Shown here: positions 8,901 to 17,701 of the stretch, piece by piece
How the letters are laid out: each line of letters begins with the position of its first letter
Numbering within the stretch: the stretch's first letter is position 1
Assembly: GCF_001429725.1 (NCBI RefSeq)
Contig: NZ_LMHV01000023.1
Span: 767 to 64,766 of the forward strand
Direction: 5' to 3'
DNA: 64,000 nt
Source: Rhizobium sp. Root708
Lineage (GTDB): Bacteria > Pseudomonadota > Alphaproteobacteria > Rhizobiales > Rhizobiaceae
Notes under the pieces: model-generated
The model's input: only the letters and a program-made list of their open reading frames with translations
The model's database searches: none
Told to the model about the DNA's origin: nothing
Translations under genes and position numbers: made by a program

Positions 8901-9755
8901 TCACCTGGCAGCAGCGGACGGGCGATTGCGATCAAGCAGCCCTCGGCTCAGACGATCAAGCAGGAGGGCGACGGCGACGATTGCCAGCCCGGCCCGCAAC
9001 CCGAGGCCCATTTCCATGCGCGTCAATCCACGCGTGACCTCTGCACCCAAACCGCCTGCGCCCACGAGCCCTGCCAGGACAACCATTGCCAGGGACAGCA
9101 GGATGCATTGGTTGAGGCCGACGAGCAGAGTCTGCTTTGCCAGCGGGATTTCAATCTTCCAAAGCACCGACCGTGGGTGAGCGCCGATCGCGCTGCCGAG
9201 TTCGATGTATTCGCGCGGTATCTGTTTGAATGCCAGCGTGGTGAGACGCAGCATCGGAGGGATTCCATAGACGATTGTCGCAATGATCGCCGGCACGCGC
9301 CCAAGGCTGAAGACCATGACTGCCGGAATGAGATAGACCCATGGCGGCACGGTCTGCATGACGTCGAGGACTGGCCGGACGGCGGCTTCCAGGGGCCGAT
9401 AGCGTGCACACAGCACGCCCACGGGGAACGCAACGAGCACCGAGATGAATACCGCGACTGTCACGAGCGCAACAGTCTGCATCGATGCCGTCCAGAATCC
9501 GACGATGAGGCAGAAACCGAGGCAAAGCCCGGCAAGGATAGCACCACGAAGATTGACGGCGAAGAACGCCGCGACGACGACGATCGCGATCATGGCAGGC
9601 GGAGGCAGCACGAGAAGGGCTGCCTCGATTGCGGACAGGACCGTTTCAACGATAGTGCTGATGGCTGAAAACAATGGATGGAGATTGGTATTCAACCAGT
9701 CGACAACAGGTGCCAGGAAGGCGCCCGGCGAAAACTGCAAAAGCGAAGTGTTCAT
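8901..9755 (-). CDS. ABC transporter permease, glycine betaine/proline (ProW) type
   Basis: A 284-residue inner-membrane permease of the ProW/OpuAB kind, with about six to seven hydrophobic segments and the ATPase-contact loop ELGSAIGAHPRSVLWKIEIP near residue 190. PPWVYLIPAVMVFSLGRVP is typical for betaine, choline or proline uptake. The ATG follows GGGGAGG and overlaps the stop of the preceding permease fragment as ATGA. The cognate ATPase and binding protein are missing from the locus, apparently removed by the adjacent deletion, so this gene probably no longer makes a working transporter here. Confidence 0.85.
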   Translation of the reverse strand: MNTSLLQFSPGAFLAPVVDWLNTNLHPLFSAISTIVETVLSAIEAALLVLPPPAMIAIVVVAAFFAVNLRGAILAGLCLGFCLIVGFWTASMQTVALVTVAVFISVLVAFPVGVLCARYRPLEAAVRPVLDVMQTVPPWVYLIPAVMVFSLGRVPAIIATIVYGIPPMLRLTTLAFKQIPREYIELGSAIGAHPRSVLWKIEIPLAKQTLLVGLNQCILLSLAMVVLAGLVGAGGLGAEVTRGLTRMEMGLGLRAGLAIVAVALLLDRLSRGLLDRNRPSAAAR

Positions 9756-9893
9756 GACGTCCTCCCCGTTCCGAGACGCGCGGCGCTCTGCGTTATGCGA
9801 TCAAGCACCATGGTCAGCACCACGATCGCGATCGCGCCGTTGATCGATGTGGCGATATCGAGAGTGCGGATCGCTCCGTAAATGGCGTCCCGA
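9752..9893 (-). pseudogene. C-terminal remnant of a second ProW-type permease
   Basis: About 45 codons, from roughly 9889 to the stop at 9752, read DAIYGAIRTLDIATSINGAI and then a final hydrophobic helix ending LDRITQSAAR, which matches the end of betaine-type ABC permeases. No permease sequence lies upstream: to the right of about 9890 the DNA encodes a flavin oxidase instead, in another frame. The stop still overlaps the next permease start as ATGA, the original operon spacing. Confidence 0.75.
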
Positions 9894-10121
9894 CGTGCCT
9901 TTTCCGATCTCGCCGGCGTCCAACAGGACGATCTTTTCGCCCGGCCGCAGCGCACGGAGGCGTCGGGCAGCGGAGAGTCCGGCAAATCCGGCGCCGATAA
10001 CCAGCCAGTCCGCAGATACGTTGCCGTCGAGTTCTTTTAAGGGAAACAGGCGCTGACTGATGGTCTCCCAGCCAGAGACCCCGTTTTCAATCGGCAGCCG
10101 TCTGACTAGGTTGCTGGTCAT
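9801..10121 (-). pseudogene. Truncated FAD-dependent amine oxidase fused out of frame
   Basis: The first 79 codons encode the start of an OrdL/PuuB or DadA-type flavoprotein: MTSNLVRRLP, then the Rossmann motif DWLVIGAGFAGLSAARRLRA and LLDAGEIGKGTSGR. Intact relatives are about 430 residues. At about 9885-9890 the sequence switches into the tail of a permease gene, leaving a 106-codon frame with a meaningless end. The ATG overlaps the aldehyde dehydrogenase stop as ATGA, so it was the next gene in that operon. Only the FAD-binding front remains. Confidence 0.8.
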
Positions 10122-11623
10122 CGCACGCTCTCGTCGACTGACCGCTCCGAGATGTCGATCCAAATGGTCTTCAGCTCGCAATAGTTATCGTGGGCGAATG
10201 CCGACTTGTCGCGACCGCCGAAGCCCGATTCCTTGTAGCCGCCAAACGGCGTGGTGGCGTCGCCTTCGCCGAAGCAATTGACGGTGACCACGCCCGCGCG
10301 GATCTCTCGCGAGAGCCGGATCGCGTTGCGGAGGCTGCCGGTGTAAACGGACGCTGTCAGGCCATAGTTGGTGTCGTTTGCGAGCGCGACCGCCTCGGCG
10401 AGCGTGTTGAAGGTGGTCACCGACAGCACCGGCCCGAATATCTCTTCCTTGAAGAGACGGCTCGATGACGTCACGCCATCAACGACCGTCGGCTCCACGA
10501 AGATGCCGTCATGCGTGTCGCCACCATAGGCAACCGATAGCTTCTCCTTCTTCGCATCGTCGAGAAACGATGTGACCTTCTCGAAATGCGCCTTGTTGAC
10601 TAGGGCACCGATGCGGTTGTCCGGATCGAGCGGATCGCCGGTTCTCCATTCCCTCATGTAGGCGCCAATCCGCTTCAGCAGATCGTCCTTCACATTGGCG
10701 TGGACGATGAGGCGCGAGGTAGCCGAGCAGTTCTCGCCCATGTTCCAGAAGGCACCGTTGACGACCTGTTCAGCAACAAGATCGAGATCCTCGGCATCAT
10801 CGAGAACGACGGCGGGGTTCTTGCCGCCGCACTCGAGCACGACCTTCTTGAGATTGGAATCGGCGGCGTAGCGCAGGAACCGGCGCCCGGTCGGCGTCGA
10901 TCCGGTAAATGCGATCATGTCGACGTCCATGTGCAGGCCGAGCGGTTCGCCCACGTCTCTGCCACTACCTGTGACAACGTTGAACACGCCCGCAGGTATC
11001 CCTGCTTCGTGAGCGAGTTCCGCGACCCGAAGTGTTGTCAGCGTCGTGTCCTCGGCGGGCTTGACGACAACGGAGCAGCCCGCCGCCAATGCCGGGCCGA
11101 TCTTCCAGGCAAGCATCAGGAGCGGAAAATTCCATGGGAGGACGCAGCCGACAACGCCGATCGGCTCGCGGACGATCATCGTCAGCGCGTTCGATCCGAC
11201 AGGAGCGGTGTTGTCGTAGAGCTTGTCGATCAGCTCGGCATGCCAGCGCAGCGTATGGATGGTGTCTGGAATGTCGACCGTCTGGCACTCGCGGACGGGC
11301 TTGCCGCTATCGAGACTTTCCATGACTGCAAGTTCGTGTCGATTGCGCTCGATGAGCTTGGCGAGTTCCAGCAGGACCTGCTTGCGTTCGCCGGGCGAGC
11401 GCAACCGCCAGCGACCATCGTCAAAAGTCGCGCGGGCTTTCGCGACCGCATGGTCGACGTCGGTGCTGTCGCAGGCTGCGACCTTGGCGAGCGTATCGCC
11501 GGTCGCGGGGTTCTTTGCCTTGAAGGTCTTGCCCGAGCTTGCAGGGCGGAAAGCGCCATCGATGAAGGCATTCGTCGGGAATTGAAGGTCGGCTGCGATC
11601 GCCTTGTATTCGGCGGCGGTCAA
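10118..11623 (-). CDS. Aldehyde dehydrogenase, PuuC-like
   Basis: A 501-residue NAD(P)-dependent aldehyde dehydrogenase of full length. Landmarks are the cofactor loop VLPWNFPLLMLAWKIGPALA, FTGSTPTGRRF, the catalytic glutamate in LECGGKNPAVV and the catalytic cysteine in NMGENCSATSRL. Overall pattern resembles enzymes that oxidise amino-aldehydes such as gamma-glutamyl-aminobutyraldehyde. The start appears to be TTG, five bases after the DapA-family stop. It sits between the lyase gene and the truncated amine oxidase, so it likely oxidised the aldehyde that oxidase produced. Confidence 0.88.
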   Translation of the reverse strand: MTAAEYKAIAADLQFPTNAFIDGAFRPASSGKTFKAKNPATGDTLAKVAACDSTDVDHAVAKARATFDDGRWRLRSPGERKQVLLELAKLIERNRHELAVMESLDSGKPVRECQTVDIPDTIHTLRWHAELIDKLYDNTAPVGSNALTMIVREPIGVVGCVLPWNFPLLMLAWKIGPALAAGCSVVVKPAEDTTLTTLRVAELAHEAGIPAGVFNVVTGSGRDVGEPLGLHMDVDMIAFTGSTPTGRRFLRYAADSNLKKVVLECGGKNPAVVLDDAEDLDLVAEQVVNGAFWNMGENCSATSRLIVHANVKDDLLKRIGAYMREWRTGDPLDPDNRIGALVNKAHFEKVTSFLDDAKKEKLSVAYGGDTHDGIFVEPTVVDGVTSSSRLFKEEIFGPVLSVTTFNTLAEAVALANDTNYGLTASVYTGSLRNAIRLSREIRAGVVTVNCFGEGDATTPFGGYKESGFGGRDKSAFAHDNYCELKTIWIDISERSVDESVR

Positions 11624-11627
11624 GGGC

Positions 11628-12542
11628 TCATGGATGACGATTGGCTCCCGATGTGATCTGGCCGACCGTGCGCTTCAACGTCGAAACGACGGTCTCAAGT
11701 GTTCGCTTTTCTTCGGAATTGAGCGGACGCAACGGCGCACGCACGGAGCCGGTCTTCAGCCCGATGATCTCGCAGCCGTGCTTGATCGACTGGACGAACT
11801 TGCCGCACTCGAGGAAGTCCATCAGGGGCAGCATCGCGGTCATGATCGCGCGACCCTTGTCGAAGTTCTTCTCGATGACGCAGGCTTCATAGAGCGCGAC
11901 GTGCTCTTTCGGCAGGAAGTTCGAGCCGGCGCAGACCCAGCTTCTCGCGCCCCAGGCAAAAAACTCGAGCGCCTGGTCGTCCCAACCGCATGAGAGCGCG
12001 ATGTGCGGAAACTTGCGGGCAAGCAGATGCAGATTGCCCATGTCGCCGGAGCTTTCCTTGATGGCGACAACGTTTTTGGATTTTCCGACGCGGGAGAAAT
12101 ACTCCTCGCCCATCATCACGCCCATACGGGCTGGATAGTTGTAAAGCATGATCGGCATATTCGCCGCGCGATCGACGGTCATTGCGTGGACCGCGTTTTC
12201 CCGCTCGGTCGGCAGGGCGTAGGGAGGCGTTGACACGAGAGTTGCATCGGCACCAATCTCTTTTGCCGCCTTGGCGTACTCGACCGAATCCTCGGTGCGG
12301 GTGGCGCCGGTTCCGATGATCAGTGCCAATCGGTTGCCGGTGACATCCTTGGCATAGGCACCAACATCGAAACACTCCTGACTTGTCTGAGCGTAGTATT
12401 CGCCCGTCGAACCGCCGACGATGATGCCGTGGACTCCCGCTTCGATGAGCGATTCCAGGACGGCGGCGAAGGCCTTGCGGTCGATCTGGCCACTCGCGTC
12501 GAGCGGCGTAATCGCCGGCGTGTAGATCCCCTCAAACTTCAC
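11628..12542 (-). CDS. DapA-family aldolase/lyase
   Basis: A 304-residue TIM-barrel enzyme of the dihydrodipicolinate synthase and N-acetylneuraminate lyase family. Visible are TPAITPLDASGQID, the GGSTGEYY substrate loop, the tyrosine in MLYNYPARMGV and the Schiff-base lysine in VAIKESSGDMGN. It begins with GTG overlapping the GntR stop. The catabolic setting (GntR, aldehyde dehydrogenase, amine oxidase, ABC uptake) argues against lysine synthesis and for breakdown of an imported amine or amino acid; hydroxyproline-type pathways have a similar gene set. Confidence 0.85.
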   Translation of the reverse strand: MKFEGIYTPAITPLDASGQIDRKAFAAVLESLIEAGVHGIIVGGSTGEYYAQTSQECFDVGAYAKDVTGNRLALIIGTGATRTEDSVEYAKAAKEIGADATLVSTPPYALPTERENAVHAMTVDRAANMPIMLYNYPARMGVMMGEEYFSRVGKSKNVVAIKESSGDMGNLHLLARKFPHIALSCGWDDQALEFFAWGARSWVCAGSNFLPKEHVALYEACVIEKNFDKGRAIMTAMLPLMDFLECGKFVQSIKHGCEIIGLKTGSVRAPLRPLNSEEKRTLETVVSTLKRTVGQITSGANRHP

Positions 12543-13255
12543 GATGACTTCTCCAGTGATTGCGTGGCTGGAGAACCGACAAGGGCGTCCGCCTTGAGCC
12601 CCTGCGGAGCGATGAACATTTCCATATTCTCGCGCGACAGCTCCCAGTGTTCGAATACGAGATCGACGACCGCGTCCTCGTCGTGAGCCGCCACGGCCTC
12701 GATGAAAGCATCGTGGTGATCGACCGCCACCTGCAGGCGGCGCTTCATGTCGTCGTTGCGCGGGCGGAAGAACGTGTGGCCGATACGAGCGTGATCGATC
12801 AGCAAGCGGCCAAGGCTGGGCTGGAGGTAGGCATTGGCCGACATCTCGCCGAAAATCTCGTGGAAACGGTTGTTCTCGATGACCATGGCGAGCGGATCCA
12901 TGCTGACGCTCGCAGTGCGGAACCGCTCCTGCGTCTGCTTGAGATCGGCAAGTTGGGTGGGCTTGAAGTTTTGAACCGCCAGCCGCCCGATGGCGGCATA
13001 AATCATCGGCGCGACAAGGAAGAAATTCCTGAGCGTCACGTGGTTCATCGGAATAACCCGTGCACCACGGTTCTCGCGGATGTCGATATACCCCTCACCC
13101 GCCAACCGCCGAAAAATATCGCGGACCGGCGTGCGAGACAGGCCGTAGCGCTCGCTCATGCTGCCCTCATCGAGATCGGCGTCGGGGTCGAGCTCCATCG
13201 TCAGGATCTGACGCTTCAGGTCGTCGTAGAGATTGCTTTTGATCGCTTTCGCCAT
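12539..13255 (-). CDS. GntR-family (FCD) transcriptional regulator
   Basis: A 238-residue regulator with an N-terminal winged helix (YDDLKRQILTMELDPDADLD, then YGLSRTPVRDIFRRLAGEGY) and an FCD ligand domain over about residues 85-220. It is first in the leftward operon with the lyase and dehydrogenase, so it probably controls that operon and itself, most often as a repressor released by the substrate. A palindrome 76 bases upstream of the start is a candidate operator. Confidence 0.87.
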   Translation of the reverse strand: MAKAIKSNLYDDLKRQILTMELDPDADLDEGSMSERYGLSRTPVRDIFRRLAGEGYIDIRENRGARVIPMNHVTLRNFFLVAPMIYAAIGRLAVQNFKPTQLADLKQTQERFRTASVSMDPLAMVIENNRFHEIFGEMSANAYLQPSLGRLLIDHARIGHTFFRPRNDDMKRRLQVAVDHHDAFIEAVAAHDEDAVVDLVFEHWELSRENMEMFIAPQGLKADALVGSPATQSLEKSS

Positions 13256-13725
13256 TTTCGGGCCAACTCCTCATTCCTCGAGCCAGCACACCATACACCC
13301 TCGCAAACGAGAGTCAACGGATTGTATACTTTGTGGACACAATAGATGTAAACGAGAAATACATTACAAGTGATCGCCGGGGGGCTTCCTGGCGAATGGT
13401 CTCGAAACGCCCGGCTCCCAATCCGTCGACACAGGGCGGATTGGGTGAACGCGACTGGCATTGAGCTGGTGAGAGTGGGGGAGCGAATGGTGAAACTCCG
13501 GGTGCGAGCAGAACTTCTCCTGTCATCGCATCAAGCAAGACATCCATTCCGGCAACGCCTGTTAGAGAGATCGGCGTTAACAGGTGTTGGGAAGGAGGAA
13601 TGGCGATAGCTGAGGCGCCGCACGCAATATCAAGCTATTGGTTTAGGCTGTGCTGAACCAGCGCCCCGACCGTTTTCTCGGCGGAGGGCGATGAGACGGA
13701 AGCTACAAAAGAAGTGCGTTTCCGC
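13256..13725. other. Intergenic region, promoter of the GntR operon
   Basis: No supported gene. The left part holds the GntR operon promoter region with the palindrome at 13331-13342. A very short frame at about 13600 has GGAGG almost touching its ATG, too close for normal initiation, and I see nothing else. Confidence 0.4.
13331..13342. promoter_or_regulatory. Candidate GntR operator
   Basis: TTGTGGACACAA is a perfect inverted repeat (TTGTG, GA, CACAA), directly preceded by ATTGTATACT. It lies upstream of the GntR-led operon, and FadR/FCD regulators commonly bind TTGT-N-ACAA-type sites. Confidence 0.45.
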
Positions 13726-13938
13726 TCAGCGTGCGGGCTTTAAGTGCTGAGGCTTATGGGCTGCTCTCTTCCCGGATTTTTCGCTCTCGACGATGTATTC
13801 GGGGTTAGAGCGCGAGGCCTTGACCTTGTGGCCCTTGATTTCCGTTGGAACCGTCTGCTTCCTGATCACCTTACCCTTGGTCTCGCCCTGGCTGGTATTC
13901 CAGGCAACCTTGTCACCGCTTTTGAAGGTTTTCGTCAA
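13726..13938 (-). CDS. DUF2945 (TUDOR-like) hypothetical protein
   Basis: A 70-residue basic protein whose body, FKSGDKVAWNTSQGETKGKV followed by KASRSNPEYIVESEKSGKRA, is the hallmark of DUF2945, a small Tudor-like domain. TTG at 13938 is chosen because GGGGGAGA sits just upstream and the conserved domain begins right there; the longer reading to 14019 adds unrelated residues. Its role is unknown; members are frequent in stress-linked small-gene clusters of rhizobia. Confidence 0.75.
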   Translation of the reverse strand: MTKTFKSGDKVAWNTSQGETKGKVIRKQTVPTEIKGHKVKASRSNPEYIVESEKSGKRAAHKPQHLKPAR

Positions 13939-14023
13939 AGTCTTCTCCCCCGAACGAGACGTTGCTTGTTGACGCGTGGCGGCGTGTGCATTTCGCACAG
14001 CACCGCCGCATCGCGCCAATTCG

Positions 14024-14326
14024 CTACTTGCAGGCGTTTGCTGCGTCCGTTGAGTCGGTCTTGTTCATGGTCGAGGGATTGTTCGTTCCGCTCGCATCGC
14101 GACGCTGGCAGTCATTCGCGTCACCGCCCGAAGAACCCGAGTTTTGGCCGTTCATATTGGTGTTCTTGGAATTGTTGCCGCTGCCGGTGGAGTTCTGGCT
14201 GTCGCTTGAGGTGGCACCCGAATTGCCGGATGTACCTGTTCCGCTCGACCCGCCGGACGACTGCGCCATGGCCGATGTTGCCATTGCAACAGACAGGATC
14301 GTAACGGATATGATTTTCGTGAACAT
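14024..14326 (-). CDS. Small secreted Ser/Gly/Asn-rich protein
   Basis: A 100-residue exported protein. A signal peptide is clear (MFTKIISVTILSVAMATSAM followed by AQ), and the mature part is low-complexity, rich in serine, glycine and asparagine, with two cysteines. The ATG at 14326 follows AAGGAGG seven bases upstream. No enzymatic motif is present. Similar short secreted proteins of unknown role occur in rhizobia. Confidence 0.7.
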   Translation of the reverse strand: MFTKIISVTILSVAMATSAMAQSSGGSSGTGTSGNSGATSSDSQNSTGSGNNSKNTNMNGQNSGSSGGDANDCQRRDASGTNNPSTMNKTDSTDAANACK

Positions 14327-14472
14327 GCGTATTCCTCCTTGAGTCTGTGCATACCGAACCTGCAACAACGGAAGAAGTTCCACGCTGAGAGCGAAAGGCA
14401 CGACACGGCGCGCTAGTGGAGAAACGTGCGTCAGTGCCGTGCACTGTGCAGCCTGCGGGGTCCTGTTCGACA

Positions 14473-15330
14473 CTAGGGGGTGCCGCGTAGCGATCGCCTA
14501 TACTGCTGGGGTGACATGCCTGTCCGCCCCTTGAAGGTATCGTAGAAGCGGCTGACCGATCCAAAGCCACAATCATGCGCGATTTGAAGCGGCGTTTCGT
14601 TTGTCTCTGCGAGCCGCTGCATCGCGCGGGCGAGCCGGTACCGCGCCAGATACTCCATGACCGAGATGCCAAGCACATCACGAAACGCGCGATTGGCGGT
14701 CGTTGCATGAACGCCGGCAAAGCCCGCAAGCATGGGCAGCGTCAATGTGCGGGAATAGCGGACGTTGATCAGATCGGTAAGCTGCTGCGCGTAGCGGATT
14801 GCCGGCGTGACGGGCGTCGCGACGTTGCTTGCCGATGCGCCCCGATGCTCCCCGTAATCGAGTATGAGCCGCCTCACCCTTACCTTGACCTCGTCGATAA
14901 TAAGGTCACGCCTAATGTTGGTCGCCGTCTCCCATTCGCTCGCCCAATCGGCACCATGTGATCGAGTGCTCGCGCTCGGCTGCGGATCCACGATGAATGC
15001 ACCCTGCATGATCGCCTGTCTGGCGCCGCCGTCGATTGGTAGCGCGAGAAATTCTCCAAGCGGAAGATAGATGCAGACGAGTGGCGCATCCGCGGTCACG
15101 GCGATCGTCTGATGGGGAATGGCTGCCCAGAAGAGAACAAGGCGGCCAGCCTCCACCTGCTGCTGCCGTCCGTTGAAAAGATAGGTCATGCTCCCCTCAA
15201 GAAGCAGATTTATCTCGACATGGTCATGCCAATGCGCGGCCGGCATGGCGTCTGCGATGTGACGCTCGATCAGGAAAGCGCTGAGTGAGCCCAGCCACTC
15301 GTCCAGTTGACCGTTGTTTTTGTCTTTCAT
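14473..15330 (-). CDS. AraC-family regulator, probable activator of the alpha-galactosidase gene
   Basis: A 285-residue regulator with an N-terminal cupin-like sugar-binding domain (HWHDHVEINLLLEGSMTYLF) and a C-terminal AraC double helix-turn-helix (GFGSVSRFYDTFKGRTGMSP near residue 255). This layout matches MelR-type regulators. It is divergent from the GH4 gene with 100 bases between the starts, which suggests it controls that gene in response to a galactoside. Confidence 0.85.
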   Translation of the reverse strand: MKDKNNGQLDEWLGSLSAFLIERHIADAMPAAHWHDHVEINLLLEGSMTYLFNGRQQQVEAGRLVLFWAAIPHQTIAVTADAPLVCIYLPLGEFLALPIDGGARQAIMQGAFIVDPQPSASTRSHGADWASEWETATNIRRDLIIDEVKVRVRRLILDYGEHRGASASNVATPVTPAIRYAQQLTDLINVRYSRTLTLPMLAGFAGVHATTANRAFRDVLGISVMEYLARYRLARAMQRLAETNETPLQIAHDCGFGSVSRFYDTFKGRTGMSPQQYRRSLRGTP

Positions 15331-15430
15331 GCCGAATGCTCTGATATGGGACTAATCCGGCCAATATCAGGAAGAAATTCTGATTTGGAAGAGGCATTGA
15401 GGAGGCAGAGCTGATTTTTAGGAGCCCGAT

Positions 15431-16747
15431 ATGCCGAAGATATGCCTTGTGGGTGCTGGCAGCACCGTTTTCGCCCAGAACATTCTGGGAGACGTGCTTT
15501 CGACCCCATCGGACGACGCCTACACGATAAGCCTGTTTGATATCGATCCGGAGCGCCTGAAGACATCCGCGATCGTCGCTCGCCGCATTTGCGATGCGCT
15601 GGCGCTGCAATCAGTGCGTATCGAGGCAACGCTCAACCGGCGTGACGCATTGCGGGATGCCGATTTCGTTATCCTGATGATGCAGGTCGGCGGCTACAAG
15701 CCCGCGACCGTCACGGATTTTGACGTTCCGAAAAGATATGGGCTGAGACAGACGATCGCGGACACTCTCGGGATCGGCGGCATTTTCCGCGGGTTGCGAA
15801 CCATTCCGGTTCTGGAAGCAATATGCCGCGATATGGAGGAGGTTTGCCCCGATGCTCTGTTGATGCAGTACGTTAACCCGATGGTGATAAACTGCTGGGC
15901 AATCAAGGAAATATCGCCCCAGATTCGAAATATCGGGCTTTGCCACAGTGTCCAGCATACGGCGGGGCACCTGGCGCAATGCCTTGGTGAGGATATCGCC
16001 GACATCAACTACGTCTCCGCCGGCATCAATCACGTCGCGTTCTTCCTGAAATACGAAAAACGGTATGCGGACGGGAAGCGGGAGGACCTTTATCCGCGCC
16101 TGAAGGCGCTGGCAGGGAACGGGCGCGTTCCGCAGGACGACCGGATCCGCTTCGATGTGCTGAAGAGGCTCGGCCACTTCGTCACCGAGTCCAGCGAGCA
16201 CTTCTCCGAGTACACATCCTGGTACATCAAGGGCCGTCAACCGGAGTTGATAGAGCAGTTCAACATCCCGCTGGACGAATACATCCGTCGCTGCGAGGTC
16301 CAGATTGGCGAGTGGCATGCCTTGAGGAGGGATCTCGAAGGCGGCAAGCCGATCGAGGTCTGCAGGAGCAACGAATACGCTGCCGGCATTATCCATGCGG
16401 CGGTGACGGGCAAGCCCGCGCTCGTCTACGGCAACGTACCGAACGACGGCCTGATCGAAAACCTTCCGCCGGAATGCATTGTAGAAGTGCCCTGCCACGT
16501 CGACAGAAACGGAATTCAGCCAACCCGGATCGGGCGCATACCCTCGCAACTAGCCGCCGTGATGAGGTTGAGCGTTTCAGTGCAGGAATTGACCGTCGAA
16601 GCCGCTCTGACGAAAAAGCGCGATCGTATCTATCAGGCGGCGCTGCTCGATCCGCATACATCGGCGGAACTCTCTCCGGATCAGATCTGGAATCTGGTCG
16701 ACGACCTGATCGAAGAGCACGGCGACCTTCTTCCGAAATACCATTGA
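15431..16747 (+). CDS. melA: GH4-family alpha-galactosidase (MelA type)
   Basis: A 438-residue glycosidase of family GH4, which uses bound NAD and a divalent metal to cleave by redox elimination. The N-terminal NAD fold is KICLVGAGSTVFAQNILGDV; the metal-binding cysteine lies in GLCHSVQHT near residue 178 and histidine in GINHVAFFL near residue 200. These match MelA alpha-galactosidases more than phospho-glucosidases. AGGAG precedes the ATG. It probably releases galactose in the cytosol; no galactoside transporter is directly adjacent, although the sugar ABC genes downstream might serve. Confidence 0.85.
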   Translation: MPKICLVGAGSTVFAQNILGDVLSTPSDDAYTISLFDIDPERLKTSAIVARRICDALALQSVRIEATLNRRDALRDADFVILMMQVGGYKPATVTDFDVPKRYGLRQTIADTLGIGGIFRGLRTIPVLEAICRDMEEVCPDALLMQYVNPMVINCWAIKEISPQIRNIGLCHSVQHTAGHLAQCLGEDIADINYVSAGINHVAFFLKYEKRYADGKREDLYPRLKALAGNGRVPQDDRIRFDVLKRLGHFVTESSEHFSEYTSWYIKGRQPELIEQFNIPLDEYIRRCEVQIGEWHALRRDLEGGKPIEVCRSNEYAAGIIHAAVTGKPALVYGNVPNDGLIENLPPECIVEVPCHVDRNGIQPTRIGRIPSQLAAVMRLSVSVQELTVEAALTKKRDRIYQAALLDPHTSAELSPDQIWNLVDDLIEEHGDLLPKYH

Positions 16748-16835
16748 TCTGCACACGACCTAGGAGACGCCGGCGCACAAGCGCCGTCGGCTCTGGCCAA
16801 GGCTTCCGGTCATACGTAAGAAAACGTCAAAAAAG

Positions 16836-16849
16836 ATCATAAATATGAT
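16836..16849. promoter_or_regulatory. Candidate DeoR operator or promoter palindrome
   Basis: ATCATAAATATGAT is a perfect inverted repeat with arms ATCATA and TATGAT, 58 bases before the DeoR-type gene that begins the amino-sugar operon. Its position fits autoregulation of the operon. Confidence 0.4.
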
Positions 16850-16906
16850 TGACAGTGATCGAATGCAATGGAAAGCTGACGCAATAGTAGCCGGAGGGAG
16901 GGCATC

Positions 16907-17701
16907 GTGAACCAGAGCGGCGGGGTAAAAACGGATCGGCTTGATGCCATTCGCAGTCATCTCTACGCGAATGGCTTCTCAACCATCCAGGATCTCGCCG
17001 ATGCAGTGCAGGCGTCGCTCGCGACCATCAGGCGCGATTTGCAGGTCCTGGAACAGGACGGCGTTATCGATCGCGTCCATGGCGGCGCCCGTATCGCCGA
17101 GGGTTCCTCGGTTGAGCTTGCCTTTCAGGAGCGTGAAAAGCGCCAACTCGCCGCCAAGCGCGCCATCGCCAATGCTGCCTACGATCTGCTGCTGCCGCGG
17201 ACTGCGATCTTCCTCGATGCTGGCACGACGGTTCTGCAACTCGCGCGTCTGATCCGCATCAACCCGATGCCGTTGCGGATATTTACCAACGGCCTGATCG
17301 TCGCTCAGGAATTCCTGAACATTCCCAACCTGGACGTGGTTCTGCTTGGCGGTCAACTGCGCAGCGAAAATGCTTCTCTCGTCGGCCCTCAAGCGGAGGC
17401 GATGCTGGAGACCATCTGGTTTGATCAACTCTTCCTCGGTGCCAGTGCGATCAGCCCGGACGGTGCGATCTACAGCGTGGACAGTGCCGAGGCGAGCCTC
17501 AATCGACGAATGCTGACGCGGTCGGCGAACCGATATGTGCTGGCGGACGCATCAAAATTCGGAACGATGGCGACCTATAAGGTTGCCCCGTTGGGCAGCG
17601 CAAAGCTGATCACCGACACAGGGCTGACCCCGCAGTGGCGGTCTCAGCTTGTGGAAATGGGCGTTGAAACCACCTTGGCTGATCTTGGAGCAAAACAGTG
17701 A
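16907..17701 (+). CDS. DeoR-family regulator (AgaR-like)
   Basis: A 264-residue regulator with a DeoR helix-turn-helix (LADAVQASLATIRRDLQVLE near residues 25-45, then DGVIDRVHGGARI) and a DeoR C-terminal sensor domain of the sugar-phosphate type (FLDAGTTVLQLARLI; DVVLLGGQLRSENASLVGP). GTG start follows GGAGGGAGG. First gene of an eight-gene rightward operon for an amino sugar; it is expected to repress until a phosphorylated intermediate accumulates. Confidence 0.87.
   Translation: MNQSGGVKTDRLDAIRSHLYANGFSTIQDLADAVQASLATIRRDLQVLEQDGVIDRVHGGARIAEGSSVELAFQEREKRQLAAKRAIANAAYDLLLPRTAIFLDAGTTVLQLARLIRINPMPLRIFTNGLIVAQEFLNIPNLDVVLLGGQLRSENASLVGPQAEAMLETIWFDQLFLGASAISPDGAIYSVDSAEASLNRRMLTRSANRYVLADASKFGTMATYKVAPLGSAKLITDTGLTPQWRSQLVEMGVETTLADLGAKQ

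Noticed and set aside
13600..13660. Short ORF after AAGGAGG
   Set aside because: The GGAGG nearly touches the ATG, leaving no room for normal initiation, and the peptide is only 18 residues.
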